DNA of 21,171 nucleotides from Chara braunii (GCA_003427395.1 BFEA01000056.1:3141062-3162232), one strand, 5' to 3'. Shown: positions 1 through 9,524, counted from the stretch's first letter. Numbers and translations: made by a program. The notes: generated by a model from the letters alone, not told the origin.

Positions 1-126
1 AACTACCCCACCCCCCAAAAGGACGAGGACGACGATGAGCAAGTGTAGTATCTGTTCGGATCAGTTTGATATCTGACCCGTGGAGCATCAGGAGTTCTTT
101 TAAAAATAAGGAAAAACGATGCACGC

Positions 127-188
<62 letters not shown>

Positions 189-236
189 CCTAACTAACTA
201 CCCCACCCCCCAAAATGACGACGACGATGGCAAGCA
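1..236. repeat. GA microsatellite flanked by a direct repeat
   Basis: A pure (GA)n tract occupies about 131-186. It lies between two copies of a roughly 40-bp sequence, at 1-40 and 196-236. Both copies begin with the same 20 bases (AACTACCCCACCCCCCAAAA) and continue into related GACGACGATG sequence. The second half of each copy is diverged. This looks like a small local duplication around an expanded dinucleotide repeat. No coding role is seen. Confidence 0.85.
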
Positions 237-272
237 ACAAAAGGAAAAATGACACGTGCATGTGCGCGCGCA

Positions 273-401
273 CCAGAGATCAGCTTCAACAGGAATCTCA
301 GAGGTGAGCCCCATGAAAATGCAGGGAAAAAAAAAGCTGTCTTTGCACAGGTTTCTGAGCTCCAGCAGCAGTTTATGAACACAGTCAACATTACTACACA
401 G
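273..401 (+). CDS. Possible internal exon of an unrecognised protein
   Basis: A frame open from 249 reads EISFNRNLRG, then a lysine-rich stretch, then VSELQQQFMNTVNITTQ. It ends exactly at a strong 5' splice donor, CAG|GTGAGT, after base 401 (phase 0). A possible acceptor (CACCAG) precedes 273, and a second possible acceptor (TTTGCACAG) lies at 341-349, which would give a shorter exon, 350-401. After the donor the frame becomes proline-rich low-complexity sequence, as expected for an intron. I do not recognise the protein. The composition (charged, Gln-rich, helical) looks more like real coding sequence than the surrounding microsatellites. It could still be chance or an exon relic. Confidence 0.3.
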
Positions 402-590
402 GTGAGTCTCAAAACACCCCCGACCCCCGACCCCCACCCTCTTAACCCCAACCCCCCAACCCCCCGATCCTCCCACCCCGACTCATTTCTCCCATTTCCC
501 CCTCATTTCCTTGCGAGCGAAGCCACAACAGGTACCCTTGTCAGAGAAAAAAAGGAACATGAGAAAGACAGACAAACATGAAACTGAGTG

Positions 591-663
591 TTGTGTGTGT
601 GCGTGTGTGTGTGTGTGTGTGCATGTGTGTGTGTGTGCGCGTGCACATGTGTGTGTGTGTGTA
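591..663. repeat. GT/GC-rich dinucleotide microsatellite
   Basis: Interrupted (GT)n with GC and CA interruptions. It ends in GTAG just before a short open frame. In the GT orientation it could act as an intronic tract, but there is no direct evidence of that. Confidence 0.85.
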
Positions 664-664
664 G

Positions 665-760
665 ATCAAGCCCATGGCATCAATTTCCAAGAACCCCATG
701 TACCCATGGTGCACACAGCTCGACCGTGATCGACTAGATCCAACTCATGGAAGCACCTAG
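665..760 (+). CDS. Weak candidate terminal exon
   Basis: After GTGTGTAG| a 31-codon frame reads IKPMASISKNPMYPWCTQLD and continues to a TAG stop at 758-760. The frame is phase-compatible with the donor at 401, so the two stretches could be exons of one gene separated by a 263-base intron that contains the GT microsatellite. The acceptor lacks a normal polypyrimidine tract and the protein is not recognised. This is a speculative call. Confidence 0.15.
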   Translation: MKPMASISKNPMYPWCTQLDRDRLDPTHGST

Positions 761-1096
761 AGCCCTTTGGAGCCTACCAATCATGTCGGGGTGTATCTTG
801 CTTTTCTCGCAATACAACATTTCATGCCATCTGCACAGTTCGGGGTAATCGAGGGCGGGTTGGGGGGAGGGATATGCATGGGAATATACTTAGGTGCGTG
901 CGGTCGTATCATAGATGTTGGGGTGCATGCTGGTACGTAGTGGGGAATGGGAAAGGATTAAGGAGGGGAAGGACGGGAGGAAGTTGGAACAGTGAAATGG
1001 GTTGTAAGAAGGGGGGTATGCTCGTATATGCGTATGGGATATGGGACGAATGAATGCCTTAGGTGTTAGTAGGAGGAGGATGAGGAGTGTATGGGC

Positions 1097-1150
1097 GAGT
1101 ATATATATGCGTATATCTATATCTATATCTATATAGATATATATGTACAT
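1097..1150. repeat. TA/TATC-type simple repeat
   Basis: Alternating TATATC and TATATA units form an AT-rich, partly self-complementary tract. The stretch from 760 to 1650 otherwise holds no convincing gene. The longest minus-strand frame across it changes abruptly from mixed sequence into Tyr/Ile repeats derived from this tract. Confidence 0.7.
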
Positions 1151-1683
1151 ACTTCCGTGCATGCATGCGAAATGCATTCGTGCGCGTAAGCATATATAAA
1201 TATGCATGTTTTTTATTATACAGGTTCCGGGGGATTATTGGCTGGGATTTTAGAGGGGGGTCGTAGCATAGTGGAAGAGAGAGAAGGATAGGTAGAGTAT
1301 CCAACACTCCGAAATGATCAAACAGAGGAGCGAAAAAGGAAGCGAAAAAAACTCGAGATGCATCCATGGTTATCATTTTTGACAAAGCAGGTTCGTAGAC
1401 CAGATCAAGCCAATTCCAATCCGTAGACAAGATAACCAGGAAAGGGGCGAAGCCCGAAAAAGAATCGCGAATACTGCGAATCGAATGGTACTTATATCTA
1501 AGAAAAGGCAATCCGTATGCTGCAGAGGAAGCCAAACATGATCGATCAGATCGAAGCGAAGTATAATATCCAGCCAGAACCATTCCTAAGCAACCAGAGA
1601 ACAGGAGGGCAGTGGTGCTACGCCATCCGGGTGGCAATAACTTGGAAAACTGCAACGGTTTACCCAGGTAGTTCTTGAGCTTG

Positions 1684-1954
1684 TCACCGCAGGAGGGGCG
1701 TGGCATCCCCTAAAAGCTTTTTCGCCGTTGCCACAGTCCGGCTCGCCAGAGGGGTCGTTACATCCTGCACACAAGTAAGAAATCAAGCAACACCCACCCT
1801 TTTGGGAACCAACTCACAGTCATGTTTGTTATGCATAATAATGCGTGGGAAAGAGGATGTATACCGCTTCCTCTGCCGTGCGTGCCTCTTCGTCGGCATC
1901 TGGTGTGAGCGCGATGTCCTCGTCGATCCCAGCAGAGAAATCCCAATCCGCCAT
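1684..1954 (-). pseudogene. Split-gene fragment, copy 1 (two exons)
   Basis: On the minus strand an ATG at 1954 (G at -3, G at +4) opens a 30-codon acidic exon, 1954-1865. It starts MADWDFSAGIDEDIALTPDA and ends in EEA, directly at a GT (GCG|GTATAC). A 100-base intron, 1864-1765, ends in GTGTGCAG. Exon 2, 1764-1687, continues in phase 0 for 26 codons, including VATAKKLLGDATPLL, then meets TGA at 1686-1684. A second copy of the same two-exon layout lies at 7507-7744, so the arrangement is conserved rather than accidental. The function is not recognised. It could be the 5' end of a retroelement ORF or of a small gene family. The short total length and early stop suggest a fragment, or an exon 2 that splices onward. 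Confidence 0.45.
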
Positions 1955-2655
1955 AGCCCCCGTCCGCCGCTGCCGGCTCCCCGTGTGCTTAGAGTAGGTT
2001 CCAATCGCAGGCAATACAATCAACTATGCAAATGCTTGGCATATGCGATCATCATGTGAATGCTGGTATATGTATGTAGTATGCTTGGATATATATCTCA
2101 GAAGGGCTGGCTGTCGTTGCTGAAAAAAACAGAGCTGGCGGTCAAGTATTCCGGGGAATTGTGCCTGCTATTTTTGAAGTCGTCGTGAAAAAGAGCGCGA
2201 ATCGGATTTTTCGTTGGTCCCTTGGGTTTGCCGACCTCAGTACATGGGCTCCCTACACCGTGGTGGACTGTGTATGCTACGGTAGGTGGTGCTCAGATTC
2301 ATTGGTACTGACTTCGGCCTGGATGCTCCGTTTAGGTCCTTCTTTTTGTCCTGTGCGAGATCACCCGACGTCCTGATCTGTCGCCGCTGGCTCGTTATCC
2401 GGCAGTGTCGTGCCGGTCTGGATGTTCGAGGCCCTTCCTGTGTTTTTTTCGGAAGGAGGCCTCCTCTGTCGTATTTTGTCGGGGTCACTAGTCTCCTTGG
2501 GGTCCCAGTGGTCGTTATCGCTGCATCCTGGTTTGTTCCTATTACCCCTTCTTTTTCTGCCTTTTACCCCTGGTTCATTTGCATGCTTACCTCTGTGGCT
2601 GCCTAGCTTCGAGCTCCCGCCTGCAGCTTGTAGCTCCTTGCATAAAAAATCTGTA
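1955..2655. other. No supported gene
   Basis: I see nothing I can support here. Short open frames on both strands have no recognisable motifs, and 2520-2650 is pyrimidine-rich. It may contain the upstream region of the minus-strand split-gene fragment that starts at 1954. Confidence 0.5.
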
Positions 2656-2737
2656 GTGTGTGTGTGTGTGTGTGTCTGTGTGTGTGTGTGAATGCGCATT
2701 TGCCTGTGTGCGTGTGCATATGTGTGTGTCAACCTAC
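2656..2737. repeat. GT microsatellite, interrupted
   Basis: (TG)n from about 2656, interrupted by CTG, AATGCGCATTTGCC and CATA blocks, ending near 2737. Confidence 0.85.
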
Positions 2738-3017
2738 GTTACCCATGGCATGAAATGCCACGCACCCCACAGCAAGCTGCAATACGACCGTTCATGCCAT
2801 AGTTCACCGGCTGCACCCGGACTTATGTGTGCATCTCTTATGGTCAAGCAACCTTCAATTATTGATTCGGCCAGTAACCCCCTTCTTCCTTTTATGTAGA
2901 CGAGTGGTAAACAATGATCAAGAAACATTGCCCTCATATGGCCGAGTTCAGGACAAGCTCCACAATGCCAAAGACGACTGAGTAGAATAGGAAACTTAAT
3001 AAGCAGCTTACCACCCA

Positions 3018-3402
3018 TCTCGAAAAATTTAAAGAAAGGGTGGGGCTCGTTTGAACACTTCTGAGTGTCTCGTGCTTAATCAGGTTGATCTCATGGCTGA
3101 GGGTTCGGTCGGCTCGCATCAGCTGGTGTGTGGCATCAAGCTCATGCCTCATGGTAATGAATGGTTTCTTCAAATCTTTGCATGAGGGCACGGTGCCCTT
3201 CGTAAATCTCAGAAAAAACTGACGCTGCCCAACATCTGGCATCCTGGGAGTCATCTCCATCTGGTGCCTCATAGTAGAAGTCGGGACTGATGGCTGGAGG
3301 GTCCCCCCTCTTGATCAGATTATCAACGAGGAAGGTCATGCGTTTCTCAATAGTTAAGATCCTGTCCCGGAATTCCTCTAAATCCAATGGAGGCGCTGCC
3401 AT
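3018..3402 (-). pseudogene. Frameshifted coiled-coil (gag-like?) fragment
   Basis: An ATG at 3402 on the minus strand (A at -3, G at +4; preceded by the acceptor-like CCCCTCAG) opens an 86-codon frame that begins MAAPPLDLEEFRDRILTIEK. It stops at 3144-3142 in a helical, charged region. Coding-like sequence continues in another frame with MRHELDATHQLMRADRTLSH followed by EINLIKHE, to about 3020. One frameshift near 3150 would explain the split. The protein is rich in heptad-like Leu, Arg and Glu and has no zinc knuckle or catalytic motif. N-terminal gag proteins of LTR retrotransposons can look like this, but I cannot assign it. It may equally be a fragment of an unknown host gene. Confidence 0.35.
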
Positions 3403-3599
3403 GTTCTGAGGGGGGTGCAAACCCCCGGTACCAAATCGAGGTTTGGAGCTAGCGCTGTCAGTCTTACAGTAGATCGTCATGAGCCAGGATCTGTCGAGAT
3501 GATCACAGAAGGTGACAAAATGGTCGCTACTATCACCGCGAGCTGTATGATGAATACTCCCAATGGAAACGAAGAGTGTCGGCATACGGAGGGTTTGAA

Positions 3600-4056
3600 T
3601 GCATAACTAGTAGTCCGTTCGATCATAACTTCTCCATTCCTCAGTCATCATTCCTTACCCTCAATTCTACAGAGAGGAATCAGTTGCTCACGTTCCCAAA
3701 GAAGAAGGCATGATTGTAGGACCTTTAATTGATATCCCCTATGGGGTGATCATTGCCTAGTTACAGTTCTATAATCGCTAATCGAAGGGAGGCCGATGCA
3801 GCATTGTGAGCTTTCCTCAATGCATATTCATCAGAGGCAATATAAATAGCAACTCTTAAGTAGTCCATTCGTACAAAGTGGGGGTCAGCAGAGAACAGGG
3901 GCAGCGGTATCACCTGATAGGGAGTATCGCTATCCATTTTACCCCTAAAAAATGATCAAGCCACTGAAAAGAGGGGTGGGTGCGAGTAAAATTACGAGTC
4001 AGTGTCCGGTGGTAATTGAGCATGGGGGCATAGAGCAGCTTATGGGTGATGAAAAC

Positions 4057-4058
<2 letters not shown>
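3600..4058. other. No supported gene
   Basis: Mixed-composition sequence without a convincing frame or repeat. A CTGATGA occurrence on the minus strand (about 3828-3834) was examined and is not part of a ribozyme. Confidence 0.5.

Positions 4059-4110
<52 letters not shown>
4059..4110. repeat. GA microsatellite
   Basis: Uninterrupted (GA)n of about 50 bases. In the opposite strand it produces a meaningless Ser-Leu run. Confidence 0.95.
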
Positions 4111-4113
<3 letters not shown>

Positions 4114-4244
4114 CTATTTTGATGACTGTCCATATATGCAATGTATGTGAGAGACACTATGAGAAGAATTCGGGGAGCAAATGATGATTCGGGCAATATA
4201 CTAAGTTACAGATTCGTGATCAAGATGCAAGTCTTGTTCAATAG

Positions 4245-4661
4245 GTGGCAAAACAGGAGAGGGATGACATACTTGGCAAGGTTCGCTGTCAAGCATTCTT
4301 CCCCTCGGGGGGAGTGATCCAACGATGGAGGAAAGAAAAGGAACTGAAGATCATGAAGTTTTGGGCAAAAATATTTAAAAAAAAAACACGATCCAATCCT
4401 AGCTCACAGCTTTACTCCTCAAATTCTAATGGTAAGAACGATTGCCAATATATCCATCTCAAGGTAGCCAAAAAAAATCCCCGATCGTCATTCCCTACTC
4501 TCCCGGCTATACCTGTCGATTCTCCAGTCAATGATCAGGTCGCTTGTCTTCCCGATGGCAGGTCATGGGTGCATGATCAAGAAGCAGGGCATCCCCAATG
4601 TGGGCTGAAACACGCCATACTTAACAGGGTCCGATCCTACATACTCTTCCTTCGGGAATGA
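4245..4661 (+). CDS. Hypothetical 138-codon open frame
   Basis: The frame begins MAKQERDDILGKVRCQAFFP, is lysine/arginine-rich in the first 60 residues, and ends with TGA at 4659-4661. It has no transmembrane segment, signal peptide or recognisable motif. Homopolymer runs (A10 near 4377-4386, A8 near 4470) lie inside it, so it could be a decayed frame. Its composition is less biased than the microsatellite-derived frames nearby, which is the only reason to list it. No neighbour supports a function. It could be a retroelement remnant or chance. Confidence 0.2.
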   Translation: MAKQERDDILGKVRCQAFFPSGGVIQRWRKEKELKIMKFWAKIFKKKTRSNPSSQLYSSNSNGKNDCQYIHLKVAKKNPRSSFPTLPAIPVDSPVNDQVACLPDGRSWVHDQEAGHPQCGLKHAILNRVRSYILFLRE

Positions 4662-5364
4662 TGGGCTGAGACATTCATACTAAATTGAAGAAGGAACTTG
4701 GGCACCAGGCTGTGGATATCACAACTCAGCCACATGCATACGTTATTCCACCGAATTCCCCTAGTGAGAACAATCAGTAACCTTCCAACCTATGGTAGCT
4801 CGGCTACACCCTACTACCTTTGCCATAACCCTTAGTCCAGACCAGTCCTCATATGCCCCCGTATTCAGGCTCTACAGTCCCAAGGTTAGTTTCAACATCA
4901 TAATGCAGTGTCTACTAATGCAGGAATCTCCTAAGTACCAAAAATCGTTCTCTGGAGATAGAGGAAAATCCCCGCACAATCCAGCCAAGATGAGGTGGTC
5001 CTAGTGACATTTTTTAGAAAACATGTTCATCAAATGGTTACAGTGCTAACGGATCGATCATTCGAGTTCCCATTCTCGGGCCACCATCATTCATTCGGGC
5101 AGTAGCCAAGGTGTCCTTGCTATATTCTCACGCAACTACCAACCGGTTCTATCATAGAGAAGGCATATCCAAAGATCAGCTGACGGGGTCTACATTTGTG
5201 TTATGAAACGATGTCCGAAAGGGAGAAGAGAACAGGGGGAGAAAAAGGACTAGAAGCCAAGCAATAATAGCTGGTTCACCATGAGAAGAATCGAGAAGCA
5301 AATTGGCATAACAAGGACCAAAGCCTGGTTTTAATAAGGTGTATTCAGCAGGATGAAGATCCTT
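4662..5364. other. No supported gene
   Basis: No frame, tRNA-like box or clear repeat is visible, apart from the tandem array that begins at its right edge. The A/C-rich composition is similar to that array, so it may hold older, unrecognisable units. Confidence 0.45.
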
Positions 5365-6850
5365 TACAAATCACGACCCATCACCCCTCGAAACCCTATT
5401 CGTAAGACCAGTTGCAAATACTCCTGCCCCACAGTAGCCACAGAACGTCCCCGTTTGTCACTCCCCGTACTCCCCCCACCAATCCCTTAATCAGCGACCA
5501 GGTCCCGGGCTCCTTCGATGCTTGGACACAGGATAAAGTGACAGGACTCTGGGTACTATACCTAACAGGTCTCGAAGCTATACACTCTCCCACTGGAAAA
5601 TAGCAAGCTACATATATACCAAGAAAAGAAAAACCGAGCCCAAAGCAACACATCACCCAGCTTCATTCATGCGCTACTTTACCAAACTTTCTTCGCAATA
5701 ACAATCACCGATATTTCCATCCCCCTAATCCCTCCACCAATCCCTTAATCAGTGAGCAGGTCCCTGGCTCTTTCAAAGGATTAAGCGACAGGACTCATAA
5801 TACTACCTTAGCAGGTTACTCAGCCACACACACTCCCTCCGGAAATAGCAAACCACAGACGTGTCATAAACAAGGAACCCGAGCACAAGGCAACACATTA
5901 TCCAGCTTCGTTCTTCACAAATCACATCCCATTACTCCTTCGAACTCTATTCGCAAGATCAATCACTCCTGTCCCACAGTAGCCACAGATCGTCCCCATT
6001 TGTCACTCTCCGTATTCCCACCATCAACCCCTTAATCAGTGACCAGGTCCCGGGCTCCTTCGATGCTCAAACACAGGATGAAGAGCCAGGACTCTGAATA
6101 TCATACCTAGCAGGACTCGAAGCTACACACTCTCCCTCTGGAATAGCGAGCTACATACATACCATATCTAAAAAAAGGAAGAAAGGAAAACGAGCACAAA
6201 GCAACACATCATCCAACTCCATTCATGCGCCGCTTCTCCAAAATTTATTCGTAATAACAATCACGTGATATTTCCATCTCCATAATCCCACCACCCACCC
6301 CTTATTCAGTGCCCAGGTCCCTGGCTCCTTCGATGTGTGGACACCGGATTAAGCGACAGGTCTCTGAATACTACACCTAGTAGGTCACGAAGCCACACGC
6401 TCCCCCTCCGGAAATAGCGAGCCACATACATGTCATAAAAAAGGAACCTGAGCACAAGGCAACGCATCACCCAGCTTCGTTCATGCGCGACTTTACCAAA
6501 CCTCATTCGTAAAAGCAATCACCAATATTCCTACCATCAACCCCTTAATAAATGTCCTCCCGGGCCCCTTCCCCTTCGCTGTACAGACACAAAATTAAGG
6601 GACAGGACTCTGAATACTACACTTAGCAGGTCACGAAGCTACACATTCTCCCTTCGGAATTAACGAGCCACATACGTACCATATCTAAACAAAGCAACAT
6701 ATCATTCGGCTTCGTTTATGCTTCCTCTTGCCAAACCTCATTTGTAAGAACAGTCGCCGATACTCCCTTCCTAAAGTAGTCAGTTTCGATGCAACGCCCC
6801 GTCTGTTATTGCTCACTACCTCCACCAATATCACCAACCCATGACTCCCC
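5365..6850. repeat. Degenerate tandem array, about 270-bp units of two alternating types
   Basis: The anchor CCCTTAATCAG or a variant recurs at about 5484, 5742, 6029, 6299 and 6542, with a weak sixth near 6838. The spacings are 258, 287, 270, 243 and 296 bases. Other shared blocks are CAGGTCCCGGGCTCCTTCGA, GCGACAGGACTC, the CTAGCAGG..CGAAGC block, the CGAGC(A/C)CAAAGCAACACATC block and the (C)TTCATTCATGCGC block. Type A units (starting about 5365, 5925 and 6750) carry an extra segment with CACAGTAGCCACAGA and CGTTTGTCACTC. Type B units instead have CAATCACCGATATTTCCAT. The order is A-B-A-B-B-A. No reading frame is conserved across units, so this is non-coding satellite-like or retroelement-internal sequence. 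Confidence 0.8.
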
Positions 6851-7480
6851 AGACTTGGTCTCACACACCCAAGGAGGCATGCTTATCCCGAGGAATTATA
6901 GTGTAGTCCCCATCCACGTAGGATTCTCTCAAGTGCCAATCGCCATCCCCGATAGTGAAGGAACACAGTCCGCCTAGTACTAACATCCGGAAGTCTGCCC
7001 AGTCATAATGGCTACCATTCTAATGGGGGAATTAACTCAGGCATTCGCTCCTGGGATACCACCATACATACAGGGAGGAGCCATCACTGAATCCCTCTCG
7101 TGGTTAATGGCTGATCTTTCTTCAGAGAAAAGGGCAAATCTATCACACAGTTCAGTTTGCGTAGGAGGTCACGAAAGAGGAGGAGTATGTCAGGTAGAAT
7201 CAAGAAGCTAGGCAGAACGAGCTCAGACAGAAGATGAAGCGGATATCATCGACTATCATCCCTAGTATAAATGGCTCAACAGGGCAGATAACAGTTCCCT
7301 CACAGCTAGTACGGCTATCCTGAGCAGGAAGGTAGGCAGAACAGCATTTGGAGGAACGAAGATCATAGGAGAGCTTATCCCGACCTCAGACCATCAAGGA
7401 ATGGCACAGATGCAGTCGACACGTGGACAAACACAACAGTGAGGCTTGAATGTGAGGCTTCAAAGGCCGACCCGGAAGAC
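6851..7480. other. No supported gene
   Basis: Short frames occur at 6789-6977 and 7008-7211 on the + strand, but they show no motif, no splice logic and no relation to one another. Nothing else is recognised. Confidence 0.45.
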
Positions 7481-7506
7481 GACGGAACATGTTGCAAAAA
7501 GTTGCA

Positions 7507-7744
7507 GCAGGAAGGGTGTGGAAGCCCCTAAAACGTTTTTCACCGTTGCCACCTACGGATCATCAGAGGGAAGTCCAGGCCTGCGTACACAACAAACCAC
7601 GCAACACAACATTCCAAACTGCCACATTCTTCCAAACAGGGCAGGGTCAGGTGAGTAGGGGATAGCTAGTTATACCGCTTCCTCGTCGCTCTGGGACTCC
7701 ACGAGGTCGGCATACAAGAAGTTGTCCATGTCAAGACCCGCCAT
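7507..7744 (-). pseudogene. Split-gene fragment, copy 2 (frameshifted)
   Basis: This is a minus-strand paralogue of the fragment at 1684-1954. An ATG at 7744 (G at -3, G at +4) opens a 23-codon exon, 7744-7676, reading MAGLDMDNFLYADLVESQSD then EEA, ending at GCG|GTATAA. The 95-base intron, 7675-7581, ends TACGCAG. Exon 2 aligns base by base with copy 1 but is 2 nt shorter near its start and has an in-frame TAG. Past that it reads VATVKNVLGASTPFLLQLFA, matching VATAKKLLGDATPLL of copy 1. The shared start context, acidic end, intron position and phase show common descent. The indel and stop suggest that this copy is dead. Function unknown. Confidence 0.45.
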
Positions 7745-8540
7745 AACCGAAGCAATTGAAGATGTTCACAAGCAAGCCTGCACAACGCATACAACAACCG
7801 CATTGAACAAAGGATGGCCAGAGATATGCATATAGGAATTATATAGGAAGTTAAGAGAGGAGTCTCAAGTACGGTCGGCAGATAGGAGTCCTCCATGATA
7901 GGCGCCGCCTCAAAAATTAGCGGCCCGACCGTGGGTCAGCTGGCATCAGTACCCCTAGTGCTGTTGGGAACGTTTCGGTGTTTGTGATATTTTCTGAGCG
8001 TATTCAGTCCCAGAGTCGGTGTTGATACATCGGTTCGTCATAATTCAGGAGTAGTCGTTGAATTGGTAGGGCACCGCCAATTTCTCAGAGGACCACCTTG
8101 TGGCTTCTGTGTTCCCTAGTTGTATGTAGTCCCGTGGAGGCCAAGGGTACCACAGGATGTGGACAATTAGGTGAGCCAGGTACTTTTATAAGGAACCTGC
8201 TGTACTTTCTTGTCCTCTAGTCCGAGCACCTATTTCCTTGGAGATGACGAGAGGGATCTTTTGTCCTGAAAGGTTTATTGTGGGGTACTGGACTTGGTCG
8301 TGATCTCAGGATGGAGGGGATCGTCCTCTGGTGTGGGATCCTCCAGGTGGCCATGCCCAGTGGTTCAATTGCCGTTTCATCCGTCGATGGGAGCCAACGC
8401 ATACCATCCTCGGGGGGTACGGTACTGGCTCTAGCTATCACTGGCCCAGGTGACAACCCATAACTGTCATTCCATACACTCCATAGTGCCTTTAAAGGAA
8501 ACGGCTGGACCATCGTCGTTCACTGGATCATTGGTTTGCA
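7745..8540. other. No supported gene
   Basis: Frames of 60-100 codons exist (for example minus 8513-8217), but none carries a motif I recognise. A further minus-strand ATG at 7896 precedes the split-gene fragment and could be an upstream frame. No repeat is obvious. Confidence 0.4.
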
Positions 8541-8543
8541 GAG

Positions 8544-8724
8544 CCGAAGGGTGCAGGGGGAGGGGTCGGGGAGAAAAAACGCGACCTTTAATTTGAAACG
8601 GTACCCCCCATTCTCGACCAGCCCCATTACCCGTTTTTTTTCGAGTGTATCATCGTGCAGGGGCAGGGGTGCCGCTATCTCACGGTCCCGAAGGGTGCAG
8701 AGGGAGGGTTCGGGGAGAAAAAAC
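8544..8724. repeat. 37-bp direct repeat pair
   Basis: 8544-8580 and 8688-8724 match at 35 of 37 positions. Both begin CCGAAGGGTGCAG and end TCGGGGAGAAAAAAC. The start-to-start distance is 144 bases. The intervening sequence is not shared. Possible explanations are a local duplication or two short element ends. Confidence 0.8.
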
Positions 8725-8814
8725 ATGACTGATCTTCTTAAAGAAGGAACCCCTCAGCTCTATCACCTGTTTCCAGTTATGTATGCGTGTGTACCTTCCA
8801 TGCACCCATGCATC

Positions 8815-8950
8815 CATACATATATATATGCATATATAGATTCCTATGTGTGCTGATATGCAAGTGCGTCCGTGTGTGTGTGTGTGTGTATGTCCCATTT
8901 ATATATACTCTGCCTACGGTTTACCGGGCAGTTCTATTTGACGATATATA

Positions 8951-8985
<35 letters not shown>
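8815..8985. repeat. TA and GT microsatellite cluster
   Basis: ATATAT at about 8818-8840, (GT)n at 8872-8889 and (GT)n at 8956-8985, interleaved with one copy of the bulged hairpin at 8910-8931. Confidence 0.85.
8910..8931 (+). repeat. Bulged hairpin, copy 1
   Basis: CTGCC, a TA bulge, CGG, a TTTA loop, CCG, GGCAG: a 5+3-bp stem with a two-base bulge. It is followed by TTCTATTTGACGATATATAT. The same block recurs at 10061, 10190 and 10286. Confidence 0.75.
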
Positions 8986-9126
8986 TGGGCATGCCAGTTC
9001 ACATCTCTAAACCACCAGTCCCTCCAAGGCCTCTTTTTGCCAACCGGATTGCTGCTGCGCTGGCGTGACATAGTTTCTTTTTGCCTAGTGCCAGCAGCAA
9101 TTTTGATCGTGCAAGCCATCCCCTAC

Positions 9127-9198
9127 CTACCGGTTGTCAAGGCCCGTGGCTCAGGCTACTGGTAGCCCGGTCATTTCCGAGCCTCCGACAACCGGTAG
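9127..9198. repeat. Nested inverted repeat
   Basis: A perfect 12-base outer pair, CTACCGGTTGTC (9127-9138) with GACAACCGGTAG (9187-9198). Inside it, GGCTC (9148-9152) pairs with GAGCC (9179-9183). Innermost, GGCTAC (9154-9159) pairs with GTAGCC (9162-9167). An A-rich tail starts at about 9210. Confidence 0.75.
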
Positions 9199-9292
9199 TA
9201 CACAACGGAAAAAAAAAAAAAAAAACACAAAAAAACATACAACATTCTGCAAAACGAAAACAAAAAAAACAAAACGAAATCAGACATGCCCA

Positions 9293-9334
9293 ACGAGAAT
9301 GAATCTTCCTCGATAAAGAGGAAGATTCATTCTC

Positions 9335-9336
<2 letters not shown>
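9293..9336. repeat. Perfect 19-bp hairpin
   Basis: The arms 9293-9311 and 9318-9336 are exact reverse complements (ACGAGAATGAATCTTCCTC on the left), with a GATAAA loop. It abuts the (GA)n tract of the next foldback. Confidence 0.9.
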
Positions 9337-9377
<41 letters not shown>

Positions 9378-9476
9378 CATCAGCCAGTGTCTGACGCCGA
9401 GTTTGGTGCAGGGCGTCAGCCAGTGTCTGACACCGAGTTTGGTGCACCAAACTCGGCGTCAGACACTGGCTGACGC

Positions 9477-9524
<48 letters not shown>
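9337..9524. repeat. Large foldback: (GA)n, two 36-mers, inverted copy, (TC)n
   Basis: (GA)n at 9337-9374 is followed by two direct 36-base units, 9375-9410 and 9411-9446, each reading GGGC(A/G)TCAGCCAGTGTCTG and ending GTTTGGTGCA. They are followed by an inverted copy ending at 9478. Arms 9411-9444 and 9445-9478 pair at 33 of 34 positions with no loop. (TC)n at 9480-9524 mirrors the GA tract, so the whole 190 bases can fold into one long hairpin with either unit as partner. Confidence 0.9.

Noticed and set aside
1059-1706. 215-codon minus-strand open frame
   Set aside because: It overlaps exon 2 of the split-gene fragment in a different frame and ends in Tyr/Ile repeats from a TA microsatellite. 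There is no recognisable motif.
3820-3840. CTGATGA on the minus strand as a second hammerhead
   Set aside because: No stem II pairing follows and the GAAA does not sit in the required position.
5365-6850. CRISPR array or protein-coding repeat
   Set aside because: Units are about 270 bases, degenerate and without uniform short repeats or spacers. Reading frames are not conserved between units.
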